64,000 nucleotides of DNA, from assembly GCA_023614405.1 (NCBI GenBank), contig CM042688.1, positions 69,488,253-69,552,252 on the forward strand. The letters are read 5' to 3'. A model generated the notes under the pieces. That model had not been told where the DNA came from. It ran no database searches and was given only the letters and a program-made list of their open reading frames with translations. This stretch comes from Avena insularis (lineage: Eukaryota > Streptophyta > Magnoliopsida > Poales > Poaceae). The translations under genes were made by a program, and so were the position numbers. Below, piece by piece: positions 21,698 through 32,700 of this stretch (positions are counted from its first letter, which is position 1; each line of letters starts with the position of its first letter).

Positions 21698-24600
21698 ATG
21701 AGCAAAGTAACTGAAGCGACAGGCAAAGTGGACTCCATGGTATCTTTCCTTGTCCATGTTATGCTCTCTCCTTTCTCATTCTGACTTTTGAAGTAGCTAG
21801 TGATTATCACGTGCCATATCATAAAGAGATGCACAAAATTACCATTGTTTCTAAACTGCAACGATAAATTATCCTTTAAGGTCTAATATATGTTTGACAA
21901 TAAGAGGGTACAAGGTATAAATTACTATGTATAATAGTTTATACATGAGCAGCGTCGATGGATTATTGCTTCTTTCATGGACTGAAATATGTAGATTGTA
22001 CTACGATATCTATACAACTGTAGAAAGGGAAATGCGTCCAAACTGATATCTCCACACTCATGGGTACTAAACTAATAGATTGGCAAGAACAGCCGAAAGA
22101 AGATAACTAACCGTGTTGTTGCATATAAATAAGAGCAGTAATAGACACTAGTTCATGTAGGATCTCCCACTTTTTTCAGAAATTAGATGTTCATTTCCCA
22201 TACCAACATCTCTCACTTTTTGTGCAATTAATTTTAAAATTCAACAGGAATTCAAGGAAAACGGCAAGTCAGTTGAAGCGAACAGCAAGGTAAATTACAT
22301 GGTTCATCTAATGCCTAGTACTCCATGCACATATAGACATGAAATTGACTGTTATTTACATAAAGTCATATATGGTCCTTAGGTGGATGCGCTTGAAGCT
22401 ATTGAAGGGAAAAGGTACGAAATTATCGAAGGGAAGGTTGATTGGAGAGGAAGACCTGCCGTACGGGGGCGCCATGGTGGTGTTGGCAATTCTTTCTTCA
22501 TTCTTTGTAAGTCTTGCTCTTGGCCATAAAATTTAATCTTAATAAAAAAAGTAATGATCAGTCTTTGTAGTGCCCAAGCTGGATTGGCATTCGGACTGTA
22601 CTAATTTGTCAGAATGCATTCGGATTTGCTAACAACATGCAATTAGCATTTGAAATTTACTAGGAGTATTTAAATAGCTAGAAAGGGAGTTCAAATATTT
22701 TTTATGGACAATATAGACTAAATGAGCATGCAGAAATTCAAGGCACTAAATGACCAGTTTTAACAAACGGACATATATTGTGCAAACTATTTTTTCGGTC
22801 ATAGTTAGCAGCACATATATGCTATGTCTTAACCCCCACGTGAGATATAAGATTTTCTTGTGCTAGTCATGGAATATTAGCTACTGGATATCGTGTAATT
22901 AACCATGAAATTATGAAGCAACATGTATATTGGTCTAACAATCTAACGAACACAATAAGTGAAGCCTGCTCATCTGAAGTGTGTTGGGTTTTGTTGCAGC
23001 GAATTTTGGACTTGAGAACCTTGCGTCTCTGTCTCTAGCGGTGAACCTTATCATGTACTTCATGTCTGTGATGCACATCAACCTGGCCGATGCCTCCAAC
23101 CTGCTGACCAACTACATGGGCACGAGCTACATGATCGCGGTGCTCATCACGGCCTTTGCCGACACCTTCGTCGGACGGTACCAGACTGTGATCCTATCAT
23201 CGATGGTCGAGATAATAGTAAGGATCCCTCACTTGATTTTTGGTTGTCAGTTCTCTCCGGTCTTCACCGTGCTTTCTTTTGATTGATTCCTGTCTCTGCG
23301 CGCAGGGACTCCTGCTGCTGACGCTGCAAGCTCACTACAAGAAGCTGGCACCGCCCAAGTGCAACTGGCCGTTGCCGCCGTGTGAGCAGGTGAGCGGCAA
23401 GAACGAGGTCCTCCTCTACGCGGCGCTGTACCTGATTGCTATCGGGTCGGCGGGCATCAAGGCGGCCCTTCCGGCGCACTGCGCCGACCAGTTCGACGAG
23501 AAGCACCCCAGGGAGAAGCGTCAGATGTCCAGCTTCTTCAACTGGCTGCTGCTGGCCCTGTGCATCGGCGGATCCTTGAGCGTCACCTTCTTCGTGTGGA
23601 TCCAGAACACCAAGGGCTGGGACAAGGGCTTCGGCGGCGCGACGGGCGTCATGGGCCTCGCGCTCATCGCCTTCGTCATCGGCCTGCCGCGGTACCGGAT
23701 CTACACCGCGCAGGGCGGCAGCGCGCTGCTTGACATCTTCCGGGTGTACGTTGCTGCAATCAGGAACTGGAACCTGCAGCTCCCTGAGAACCCCGAGGAG
23801 CTGTACGAGATCAGCAGAAGCAAAGCTTCCCCTGAGACGGAGTTCGTGTCCCACAGGGACAAGCCCTTCAGGTTCCTGGATAGGGCGGCCATCGTTCAGG
23901 CACCGGCAGGCGAGGCGCCGAACCCGTGGCGGCAGTGCCGGGTGACCCAGGTGGAGTACGCCAAGACGGTGCTGGCCATGGTGCCCATCTTCTGCAGCGC
24001 CATCATAATGGGCACCTGCCTCGCCCAGTTCCAGACCTTCTCCATCCAGCAGGGCGCCACCATGGACACGAGGCTGGGCCGGCACCTGACGATGCCCCCG
24101 GCGTCGCTGCCCATCATCCCGCTCGGCATGCTCATCTTCTTCGTGCCCATGTACGAGCGCCTCTTCGTGCCCTTCGCGCGCCGCATCACGGGCCACCCGA
24201 ACGGCATCCCTTACCTGCAGCGCGTCGGCGTGGGCCTCGTGCTCTGCATCATCTCCATGTGCATCGCCGCCGTCGTGGAGATGTACCGCAAGAGGGTGGC
24301 CACGAAGCACAACATGCTGGACGCCATCCCGGGGGTGGAGATGCTGCCCATGTCCTGCTTCTGGCTGGCCCCGCAGTACGCCGTGTTCGGCATCGCCGAC
24401 ATGTTCACCTTCATCGGCCTGCTCGAGTTCTTCTACTCGCAGGCGCCGCCCGCGCTCAAGTCCATGTCCTCCGCCTTCCTCTGGGCCGCCCTCTCGCTCG
24501 GGTACTACTTCAGCACCATCATCGTCAAGGCCGTCAACGCGGCCACCGAGAACTACACGGCCAGCAGAGGATGGCTGCAGGGCAACAACATCAACCGGAA

Positions 24601-24742
24601 CCACCTCGAGCTCTTCTTCTGGCTGCTCGCCGTGCTCAGCTTCCTCAACTTCCTCAACTACCTCTACTGGTCCAGCTGGTACAAGTACGTCAAGGCCCAG
24701 GACCAGCCCAAGGATGTGGCGGAGCAGCCGGAGCAAGTGTGA
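21698..24742 (+). CDS. NRT1/PTR family (NPF, subfamily 4-like) transporter, five coding exons
   Basis: Proton-coupled oligopeptide transporter family member; NPF4 relatives carry abscisic acid, gibberellin or nitrate, but this substrate is unknown. Exons: 21698-21739, 22248-22289, 22383-22506, 23000-23217, 23306-24742, joining in frame to 620 residues. A possible upstream start is an ATG at 21580-21582 right before a GT, which with an exon beginning at 21686 would add five residues. Seen: VDWRGRP at 47-53, first membrane helix NFGLENLASLSLAVNLIMYF, LTNYMGTSYM, then LYLIAIGSAGIKAALPAHCADQFDE (family signature region), a long central loop, and six more hydrophobic helices ending FLNYLYWSSWYKYV. 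About 12 membrane segments; plasma membrane or tonoplast. The last exon is very GC-rich with strong third-position GC. The ExxER proton-coupling motif of helix 1 is altered. No stops or frameshifts. Confidence 0.9.
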
Positions 24743-24991
24743 TTGACCAAGCGTCCTGTCTGTCTCGCTTGCTAGTACCTTCTCAGAGTTCTAACAAGAA
24801 CGATGCAAGGTTTTTGTGATGTTTTGTGCCCTTCATCAGGTTCATGAAGGTTATTATCCTGCTGTCATGTACTAGTACAGACTCGATTTTTGTGCAAGGT
24901 TACGATACTGCTTCAGTTTTCCTGAATTTTCACTTGATCAACATGCTGTACAATGTACATTGCGTTCAGAGTCTTGAAAGCTCGAACCCCG

Positions 24992-25095
24992 TGCATGCGC
25001 GCCAACACTTGTCGCGGCAGCTGCATCGCACATTTGCCACCTACGCTGCATGCCGTCTGCCACGTCCAGCCTCGTCACCTCGTACGTGTCATGCA
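24992..25095 (+). promoter_or_regulatory. RY and ACGT motif cluster upstream of the OBAP gene
   Basis: Three RY cores lie within 205 bp of the OBAP ATG: TGCATG at 24992-24997 and 25047-25052, and CATGCA at 25090-25095. An ABRE-type ACGTG sits at 25084-25088 and a CACGTC at 25061-25066. RY motifs bind B3 factors (ABI3/VP1, FUS3, LEC2) and ACGT cores bind bZIPs in seed promoters; function here is inferred. Confidence 0.5.
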
Positions 25096-25194
25096 GCGGC
25101 ACATCCAAGTCCCAAGGGCGCCACGCCTTAAAGCCCCCCGGAAGCGCACACTCCTGAACCAGTACAGCCAGCGACCCGACTCCCCGATCGATCG

Positions 25195-26040
25195 ATGACG
25201 TCTAGCGACCAGAAGCCTCTGCCGACGCCGGCCTCAACCGGAGGCGACGGCGGGCCGCCAGGGAAGCCGACAACCATGTCGACGATGATGCTCGACAAGA
25301 GCGCGGCGGCGCTGCAGTCGCTGCGCCCAGTGAAGCAGATCAAGCAGCACGTGTGCACGTTCGCCCTGTACGCGCACGACCCGCACCGGCAGGTGGAGAC
25401 CCATCACTTCGTCTCCCGCCTGAACCAGGACGTCCTCCAGTGCCCCGTCTACGACTCCGACGACAAGCACGCCCGCCTCATCGGTACGTACGTGCTCTGC
25501 AGGCGTCCGTTGCCTTGCCCTTGTTCTATCAGCTCAGTAGATCACCACCCCGTACGTGTTTGTTTGCACCGTGTATATATAGGCGTGGAGTACATCGTAT
25601 CGAGGAAGATCTTCGAGGCACTGCCGAAGGAGGAGCAGAGGCTGTGGCACTCGCACGCGCACGAGATCAAGGCGGGGCTGTGGGCGAGCCCGCGGGTGCC
25701 GGAGATGCTGGAGAAGACGGAGCTGGACCTCATGGCCGGCACGTTCGGCAAGTTCTGGTGCACCTGGCAGATGGACCGCGGCGACCGCCTCCCGCTCGGC
25801 GCGCCCGCGCTCATGGTGTCGCCCCAGGCCGAGCGTGTCGCCACCGTGCACCCTGACCTCGTGAGGAAGCGCGACAAGAAGTACGGCTTCTCCACGGAGG
25901 ACCTCAAGGCGGCAAGGGCCGACGTGGAGGTGCCGGCGGATCCGCGCCCGGGCCAGGCAGACTACTGGGTCCGCCACCACAAGGGATTCGCCGTGGACGT
26001 CGTGCCGCACGAGATGAAGCGCCACGCGCCGTTCCCGTGA
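25195..26040 (+). CDS. Oil-body-associated protein (OBAP, DUF1264), two exons
   Basis: Exons 25195-25483 and 25583-26040, one phase-1 intron of 99 bp with GT-AG ends, giving 248 residues, typical for the family. Seen: LQSLRPVKQIKQHVCTFALY (about 42-61), RQVETHHFVSRLNQD, LIG joined across the intron to VEYIVSRKIFE, LWHSHAHEIKAGL, GKFWCTWQMDRGDRLPLGAP and the closing ADYWVRHHKGFAVDV...HAPFP. All match plant OBAP1-type proteins, which locate to seed oil bodies and affect their size and stability in Arabidopsis and maize. The N-terminal ~35 residues are Pro/Gly/Thr-rich and variable. No signal peptide or long hydrophobic hairpin, unlike oleosins. The frame is open and the copy looks functional. 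RY/ABRE-type motifs upstream fit seed expression. Confidence 0.93.
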   Translation: MTSSDQKPLPTPASTGGDGGPPGKPTTMSTMMLDKSAAALQSLRPVKQIKQHVCTFALYAHDPHRQVETHHFVSRLNQDVLQCPVYDSDDKHARLIGTYVLCRRPLPCPCSISSVDHHPVRVCLHRVYIGVEYIVSRKIFEALPKEEQRLWHSHAHEIKAGLWASPRVPEMLEKTELDLMAGTFGKFWCTWQMDRGDRLPLGAPALMVSPQAERVATVHPDLVRKRDKKYGFSTEDLKAARADVEVPADPRPGQADYWVRHHKGFAVDVVPHEMKRHAPFP

Positions 26041-26677
26041 GCAACCGTCGTCAGGGTCCTCCATAGCTGGGTTCGGTGCTTTCGTCCGTGTTCTGTAGGA
26101 ATGGTGCACCTTGTTTCGTAGCATAGCTCCGGTGTGGAGCTGCTGCAGTAAGACGGTAACCAATAAGGCCTCGCCGAGACTTTCTGTAAAACAGAACAAC
26201 GGTTCCACGTGTCTTTTAGTCGCTGTAGGGCGCGGAAATGCAATCCCCTAGGTTGGACCCTCGGCACCATCTCTATCCTTCATTTTTCTGAGATTCGTGC
26301 TACAGACTTCCTAAAATTCACCTCCCACCTCTTGTATTATCTATTTTTATAGGCCCCTCAGATCTTACAGCACACTCCCTCCTCTATGTTGCATTTGATT
26401 ATGGATGAAGCCAAACTTATTCAAAGATTTATCAAATTTAATCAACAATTTCTTACATAATTATTTTTTTTAATAATATTCAACAATATTTCATATAATA
26501 ATATTTTTTTATGAATAATTTCTACAAATATCCATACAAGTTTCATACATTTTTTCAAGATAAGCACCCTCTTAAACTCAGCCAAACTGAAATGAATCTG
26601 CACTGGATTTTTTTAAACCACTAACAATAATCAAATTTGATTTTTTTTAAACAAATTCCAATCTACACATGCGCGAC
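26041..26677. other. OBAP 3' flank and AT-rich spacer
   Basis: 26041-26290 probably holds the OBAP 3' UTR. 26390-26660 is very AT-rich (runs of T and A) with no ORF and no terminal repeat that I can define. The truncated 5' LTR of element A follows. Confidence 0.5.
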
Positions 26678-27199
26678 TGGAATGCGACTAAGGAGAAGGC
26701 CAAGATCTCACGAGTGGGCCGGCTGGAATGCGACTAAAGAAAAGAGAAGGGACTAAAGAAAAGAGAAGGCCTGAAGACTAGAGGTCCAGAAGCCTAATCG
26801 GCTTAGACTAAAGAAAAGAGAAGGGACTAAAGAAAAGAGAAGGCCTGAAGACTAGAGGTCCAGAAGCCTAATCGGATTAAGTTAAAGTCTCTGAGCCCAT
26901 ATTTTGTTCGACTGTAACTTGTAAACCCTAGTGATGTCATATATAAGCCTTCTTAGGATATCCTAAAGATTTACGTTTCATCATACACCTCTTTAAGCGA
27001 CTCGCTGCTTATACGTCGAGTTCGCCACCCCTGTAACTCGCTCTCCAATCACCCCTGTAACTCACTCTCTAATAATGAGTAGGTCTTTACCCTCCGGGGG
27101 ACCGAACCTGGGTAAACCCATGTGCATCTGCCCCCATCTCGCACCGCAGATGGCCGCTAGCTCTCGCTACTGCAGACTGCCGTGGCCATTTCCACGACA
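26678..27199 (+). repeat. 5' LTR of element A, rearranged
   Basis: Aligns with the 3' LTR from about its position 70 onward (GCGACTGGAATGCGACTAAGG, TTTACCCTCCGGGGG, ATTTCCACGACA end). The first ~70 bp are absent, the GCGACTGGAATG block is duplicated, and a perfect-length 74-bp tandem duplication lies at 26732-26805 and 26806-26879. A TATATAA box sits near 26939-26946. Confidence 0.75.
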
Positions 27200-27200
27200 G

Positions 27201-27218
27201 TGGCGCCCACCGTGGGGC
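27201..27218 (+). other. Primer binding site of element A
   Basis: TGGCGCCCACCGTGGGGC one base after the LTR end. The identical 18-mer occupies the same place in element B (52954-52971, minus). I do not assign the tRNA. Confidence 0.8.
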
Positions 27219-27289
27219 ATAGTAGAACTGGCCTGAGTTCTACGGTGAGACCCTATTCGCCGATCGATCGGCCGTTCGCCACCGACCGC

Positions 27290-29762
27290 ATGATCACCAT
27301 CGGCGGGATCTTACAGATCCTGCCCAGCAGCTACATCCCGGCGTCACGTCCGGTCACTCACGGTGCGGTGATGCCGATCGGCTCCATCAACCTCTTCGTC
27401 GGCTTCACCGGCGCGGTCGACCCAGCGGCGACAGTGATCATTGGCGGATCGCCGCCGCACCGCGATCTGCTCTCGGAGGAGCAGGTCTGCTCCATCAGGA
27501 GCCTCGTCACCGAGTATGACTCGGCCACCAGCAACGCGGCCGAGACCAACGCCACCACGAACGACGAGGCCCTAAACGACGACGCTGACTCTGCGACCCC
27601 TGCCTCGGTCGACGGATCTATCACCGCCGCATCATGAGAGGACTCCATCACGCGGGTCTCCAACCCTGAGGATTTCGAGGACTCCTCCATCCTCGGGATC
27701 TTCGATTCCGATTCTGGCTCGGAGTCGCCCGAAGACTTTCGCGCCAGATCCAGTCGCTTTAACGCGATCTACATGGCGGGCAGCACGGCCGCCCCACCGG
27801 ATCCGTTCTCCACGCCGATCCCGCCGAATGCCACGGCCATAGAGGTGGAGGAAGCCCGCCTGCGACTTGCGGAGGCGCAACGCAATGAGCTCGCCGAGCG
27901 CGAGAAATATCGCCTCGAGCGGGAAACGGCACAAGAGCTATCGCTCTATCACCAGCGCCGTATCAGGACCCGCCTGAACTCCAACGTCCAGGGCCGCGTT
28001 CTGAACTTCAACGACGAAAGCGACCCCGCACGCGCGGCCGAGAGCGAGTACTGCGAGAACGTGCCACCAGGCGGAAGCAACCGACCACCACCCGGCGCAC
28101 CGTCGACCGGAGCCCCTCCGTCCCCCATTGGCCGTGCGCCCTCGTCGGACCAGCCGCGGATCATCATCTCGCCACAATCCCGCGACGCCAATGGACTCCC
28201 ACTCTACTCCACCCCGATGGACAACGTCGTCACGGCCGACGCCGCGGTCGCCAACCTCGACGTCCAGGGAGACGGCACGCTACAGATCCAGTACGTCAAG
28301 GCCCTACTCGCTAGAGCCGTCGAGCAACAAGCCGCGGGAGTCAACCCGCGGGGTCGGATGTATTCCCGCTCCTCAGCAAGCAGGGCGGCCTCAAGCGGCC
28401 ACCCCACCATCGCCAACGTCGTAACCTGCCCGCCACCGCAACCACTGGTGAACCAGCCGCGGGCGCCAACCCTGCACTCTCCACCAACGAACCGCGACTG
28501 GTGAACAACACGGTCGCTGCCAACGGGCGGCCCATCGATGCCCGCACGCACATCGTCAAAACTAGGCCTGGCGGGCGTGCCAGCCCAACGACTTGAGGCA
28601 CACCCTCAGTAATCGCGGCGACCCCGAACCCAGGGGCTCGCTCAGCCGAGTCGGGCCCCAATTCTTCGGGCCTATGATCAGAGGGGAAAAGTACCCCGCC
28701 AACTTCAAGGCGCCCAAAGAGATCGAAAAGTACGATCCAACGTAGGACCCAGCAGTGTGGCTGGATACATACCTCATGGCAATGGGAATCGCCGGCCACA
28801 CCGACCTGCTCGCCGCTTGCTACCTCCCCCTGATGATGGAGGGTGCGACCCGACAATGGATAAACACCCTTCCCGCTGACAGCATCGACTCCTGGGAGGA
28901 AATGCGGGATGCCTTCGTCAGGCACTTCGAGGGCTCCTACACCCATGCCACCACCATCGAAGACCTGGAGCGGTACATCCAGGGACAACACGAGTCAACC
29001 CGCCACTGGATTCAAAGGTGGCAAGAACTATGGATCAATGCTTCCGGCATCCACCCGGACACGGCGATACATTGTTTCAAGAACACGTGCCGGTATGAAC
29101 CCCTGGTCGCTAAGATCAAGCGGGTCTTCCGGACGCTCGACAGCATCCCCGACCTCCTCGAGATCGCCAAGCGCTACGTGGAGGAGGAACCCAACCAAGA
29201 CTCCGACGACGAGTCGAGAGGAAGACGTCGCACCAGCGGCCATGACATCGGGCGACAGCGCGACATGCGCTACAGTAACACCCGCATCACGGGCAAGCGC
29301 CGCATGGACGGGCGAGTCAACTTCGTCGCCAACACCGGCTACGGCCAACGCGACCCGAAAAGCTACCGCCACGACGGAAGAAATTACCGCGACAGCGGAA
29401 ACTACCACGCCAACAACACGGCGAGGCCGAAATTCGACCCCGCCGCCCTGCTCAACCAGCCCTGCGTCTACCATAGTAGGAAGGGGAAACCAGCCACCCA
29501 CACCACCATGGACTGCCACTCTCTCAAAGAGATCGAAAAAGTAAGGCGAGGAAGGGAAGACCCCAACAATAACCCACCTCAGGACAACGGAAACGCCGCG
29601 GCTTCGGCAACACCGTCGGCTCGCTACACACCTTCACCGGGCTCGGCACCAAGCGTGAGAGGAAGGTGCTCGCCCACCGTAGTCGCCGTCAATGCGGTGA
29701 CACAGGTCGACATCCCACGCTTCCTCAACTGGTCCGAGCAGAGCATCACCTGGAGTCGCTAG
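27290..29762 (+). pseudogene. gag of element A
   Basis: Gag precursor of a Tat-type element. The N-terminal part (from MITIGGILQILPSSYIP, 27290) includes a charged helical stretch (ATAIEVEEARLRLAEAQRNEL, ~27830). The capsid region at 28755-29200 shows WLDTYLMAMGIAGHTD, ATRQWINTLPADSIDSW, FVRHFEGSYTHA and a C-terminal CRYEPLVAKI block. A basic, Arg/Tyr-rich tail follows, then a single Cys/His cluster (CVYH...HTTMDC, ~29460-29515). Stops at 27635 (TGA), 28502 (TGA), 28743 (TAG) and 29760 (TAG), plus a frame change between 28504 and 28570, inactivate it. Confidence 0.82.
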
Positions 29763-32700
29763 GACCACGCTCTCAAGATCGAGTACCCAGGGCGAGTCGC
29801 CCTGGTAGTCAGGCCCAAGGTGGCTGACTATTGGCTGCCGAAGACACTGATGGACGGCGGGAGCTCCATCAACATCATGTATCTGGACATGTTCAAAAGG
29901 CTCCATCTCCCGGAGTCGGCAATCCAGCCGACCCTGACAACCTTCCACGGCATCGTCCCCGGTCGGAAGGCATACCCGATCGGAAAAGTGACATTACCGG
30001 TCACCTTCGTCACAATGGCAAACTACCGCACCGAGCGAATAAAGTTCGAGCTGGTGAACTTCCGTAGCCCTTTCCACTGCATCCTGGGACGCCAAACGTT
30101 TGGCAAATTTATGGCGACCCCCCACTACGCGTACAACATGATGAAGCTCCTAGGGCCGAGCTGCATCATCACCGTCCACGGCGACCCTGATATGGCCGTG
30201 GAATGCGAGGACAAAGGCGCTGAGCTCGCCGACACCGTCATCACCGTGGAGATTGACCATGCGGAGGATCTCGCGAAATACGCGGGCAACATCAACAAGG
30301 ATGACCCCACCATACTCAAGAAGCCAACCGCCACGAACTCCACGTTCGAGGCAACCACACATACCCGCACCGTCGAGCTCGTCCCGGGCGACTCGAGCCA
30401 GACGGTCACCATTGGGGCGCATATGGGCCCCACATAGGAAAGCGCGCTCATCGAGTTCCTCCGTGAGAACCGTGACATCTTTGCATGGAAACCTTCTGAC
30501 ATGCCAGGTGTCCCGAAAGGAACTCGTTGAGCACAAACTTCACGCCGACCCCAAAGTGCGACGGGTAAAGCAGTCACTGTGGCCCTTCAATGAAGAGCGC
30601 CGCCGAGCAATCGCCGAAGAAGTGCAACGCCTGTTGGCCGCAGGCTTCATTCGGCCAATAAAACACTCCAAGTGGCTGGCAAACCCAGTCCTGGTCCTGA
30701 AAAAGAACAACACATGGAGAATGTGTATCGACTACACCAACCTTAATAGCGCCTGCCCGAAGGAGGAGTCTGTCCTACCGCGCATCGATTAGATCATCGA
30801 CTCGACCGCGGGATCGGAGTCGCTGTGCTTCCTCGACGCTTACTCTGGCTATAACCAGATCAAAATGGTGGCCGAGGATGAGGAGAAGACGGCGTTCATC
30901 ACACCATTCGGCGCCTTCTGCTATACGGCCATGACGTTCGGCCTCAAGAACGTCAGCGCCACATACCAAAGGTGAATGCAGGAGTGCCTCGCGAACCAAA
31001 TTGGCCGCAACATTCACATCTACATCGACGACGTGGTGGTAAAATCCACCCGCCAGGACGACCTGCTCGCCGACCTGGCCGAAACCTTCGCAAATCTGCG
31101 GAGGTACAACATCAAGCTGAACCCAGGAAAGTGCACCTTCAGCGTCCCCACCGGACAGCTACTGGGATACATAGTCTCCAAGCGAGGCATCAAAGCCAAC
31201 CCCACCAAGATCGACACCATCGCGCGACTCGGAAAACCCGAGTGCCTGCGCGACGTCTAGAAGTTGGCCGGGCGAGTCGCGGCTCTCAGTCGCTTCATCC
31301 CCCGACTAGGCGAGAAGGCCATGCCCCTCTATCACCTGATGCGCAAGAACCCCATGTTCCAATGGGACGCGGAGGCGGACGATGCACTCAAAGCACTCAA
31401 AGAAGTGCTACTCGTGGACCCACTACTTTCCGCCCCAACCGACAAAGAGCCCATGCTTGTCTACGTGGCGGCCTCCAATCGAGTCGTCAGTGCCGTGATG
31501 GTCGTAGAACGGCCAGAGGAGGGAAAGGAGCGCCCCATACAGCGCCCCCTCTGCTACATCAGCAAAGTCCTGACGGACTCACGACAGCGCTACCCGCAGT
31601 ACCAAAAACTGGTGTACGCGGTATTCCGAGCTCAGCGGCGACTCCCCCATTATTTCCAAGAGCACCCAATCACGATGGTCTCGTCCGCACCACTACAGGA
31701 CATGATACGCAATCGTGAGGCGACTGGGCGAGTCGCCAAGTGGGCCGTCGAAATCAGCGTCCACAACATCAAATACGAGCCCCGCAAAGCAATCAAATCA
31801 CAAGCCCTAGCTGATTTCCTTGCAGATTGGGAAGAAGCGCAACAGCCGGAGAAGCTACCATATCTCCACTACTGGTCGCTACACTTCGACGGCTCCAAGA
31901 ACCCCGACGGCGCAGGAGCCGCGGTCTTACTAACCTCCCCCAAAGGGGACAAGCTCCGATACATGCTCCACCTCAACTTCAAGCCCTGCACCAACAACAT
32001 GGCAGAATACGAGGCCCTCCTCCACGGCATGCGGGCCGCCAAGGAAATGAACATCAACTGCCTACAGTGCTACGACGACTCCGACCTAGTCACCGGCCAG
32101 GTCGCCGGAACATGCGACGCCGTCTCTCCAACAATGATCGCGTACCGCCAAGCGGTAGACCAGCTGGGAGGGCACTTTGACGGCTATTCCGTCGAGTGGA
32201 TCGACAGACGCAAGAACGAGGAGGCAAACACCATTTCCCGCATCGGGTCGGCCCGACAAATGCCACCAGCAGGCGTCTTCCTGGACATCATCCACAAATC
32301 TTCGGTCTGCCCACCGAAGGAGATCGACGTCGGGATACCACTGCAACTAGAGCCGGCCCTAGTCGCCATGGTTTTGGAGCCTAGCGACTGGATGGCACCA
32401 TACGTCGCCATCCTCGAGCACAAGATCCTCCCAAGCAACGAGACGGAGGCGCGAATGATCGTGTGCTGCTGCAAATCCTTCGTCATAATCAACGACGAGC
32501 TCCACAAACGTAGCGTGACTGGCGTGTTCCAGTGCTGCGTATAGCCAGAAGAAGGCCGCAAGATCCTCCAGGACATTCACGCTGGCGACTACGGCCATCA
32601 CGCTGGCGCCAAGTCGCTGGTCGCCAAGGCCGTGCGGCACGGCTTCTACTGGCTCACCGCGCACGCCGACACCACCAACATCGTCCAACGATGCGTCGGG

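Noticed and set aside
23264..24736. 490-codon open frame on the minus strand opposite the NPF gene
   Set aside because: It mirrors the last NPF exon, whose third positions are almost all G or C, which removes stops on the opposite strand. Composition (Glu/His/Gly/Arg-rich) is that of a shadow frame, with no domain.
23926..24819. 297-codon plus-strand frame overlapping the NPF gene
   Set aside because: Out of frame with the conserved transporter sequence; His/Arg/Ala-rich low-complexity shadow of GC-rich codons.
25534..26208. 224-codon minus-strand frame over OBAP exon 2
   Set aside because: Antisense shadow; the plus strand encodes a well-conserved OBAP protein.
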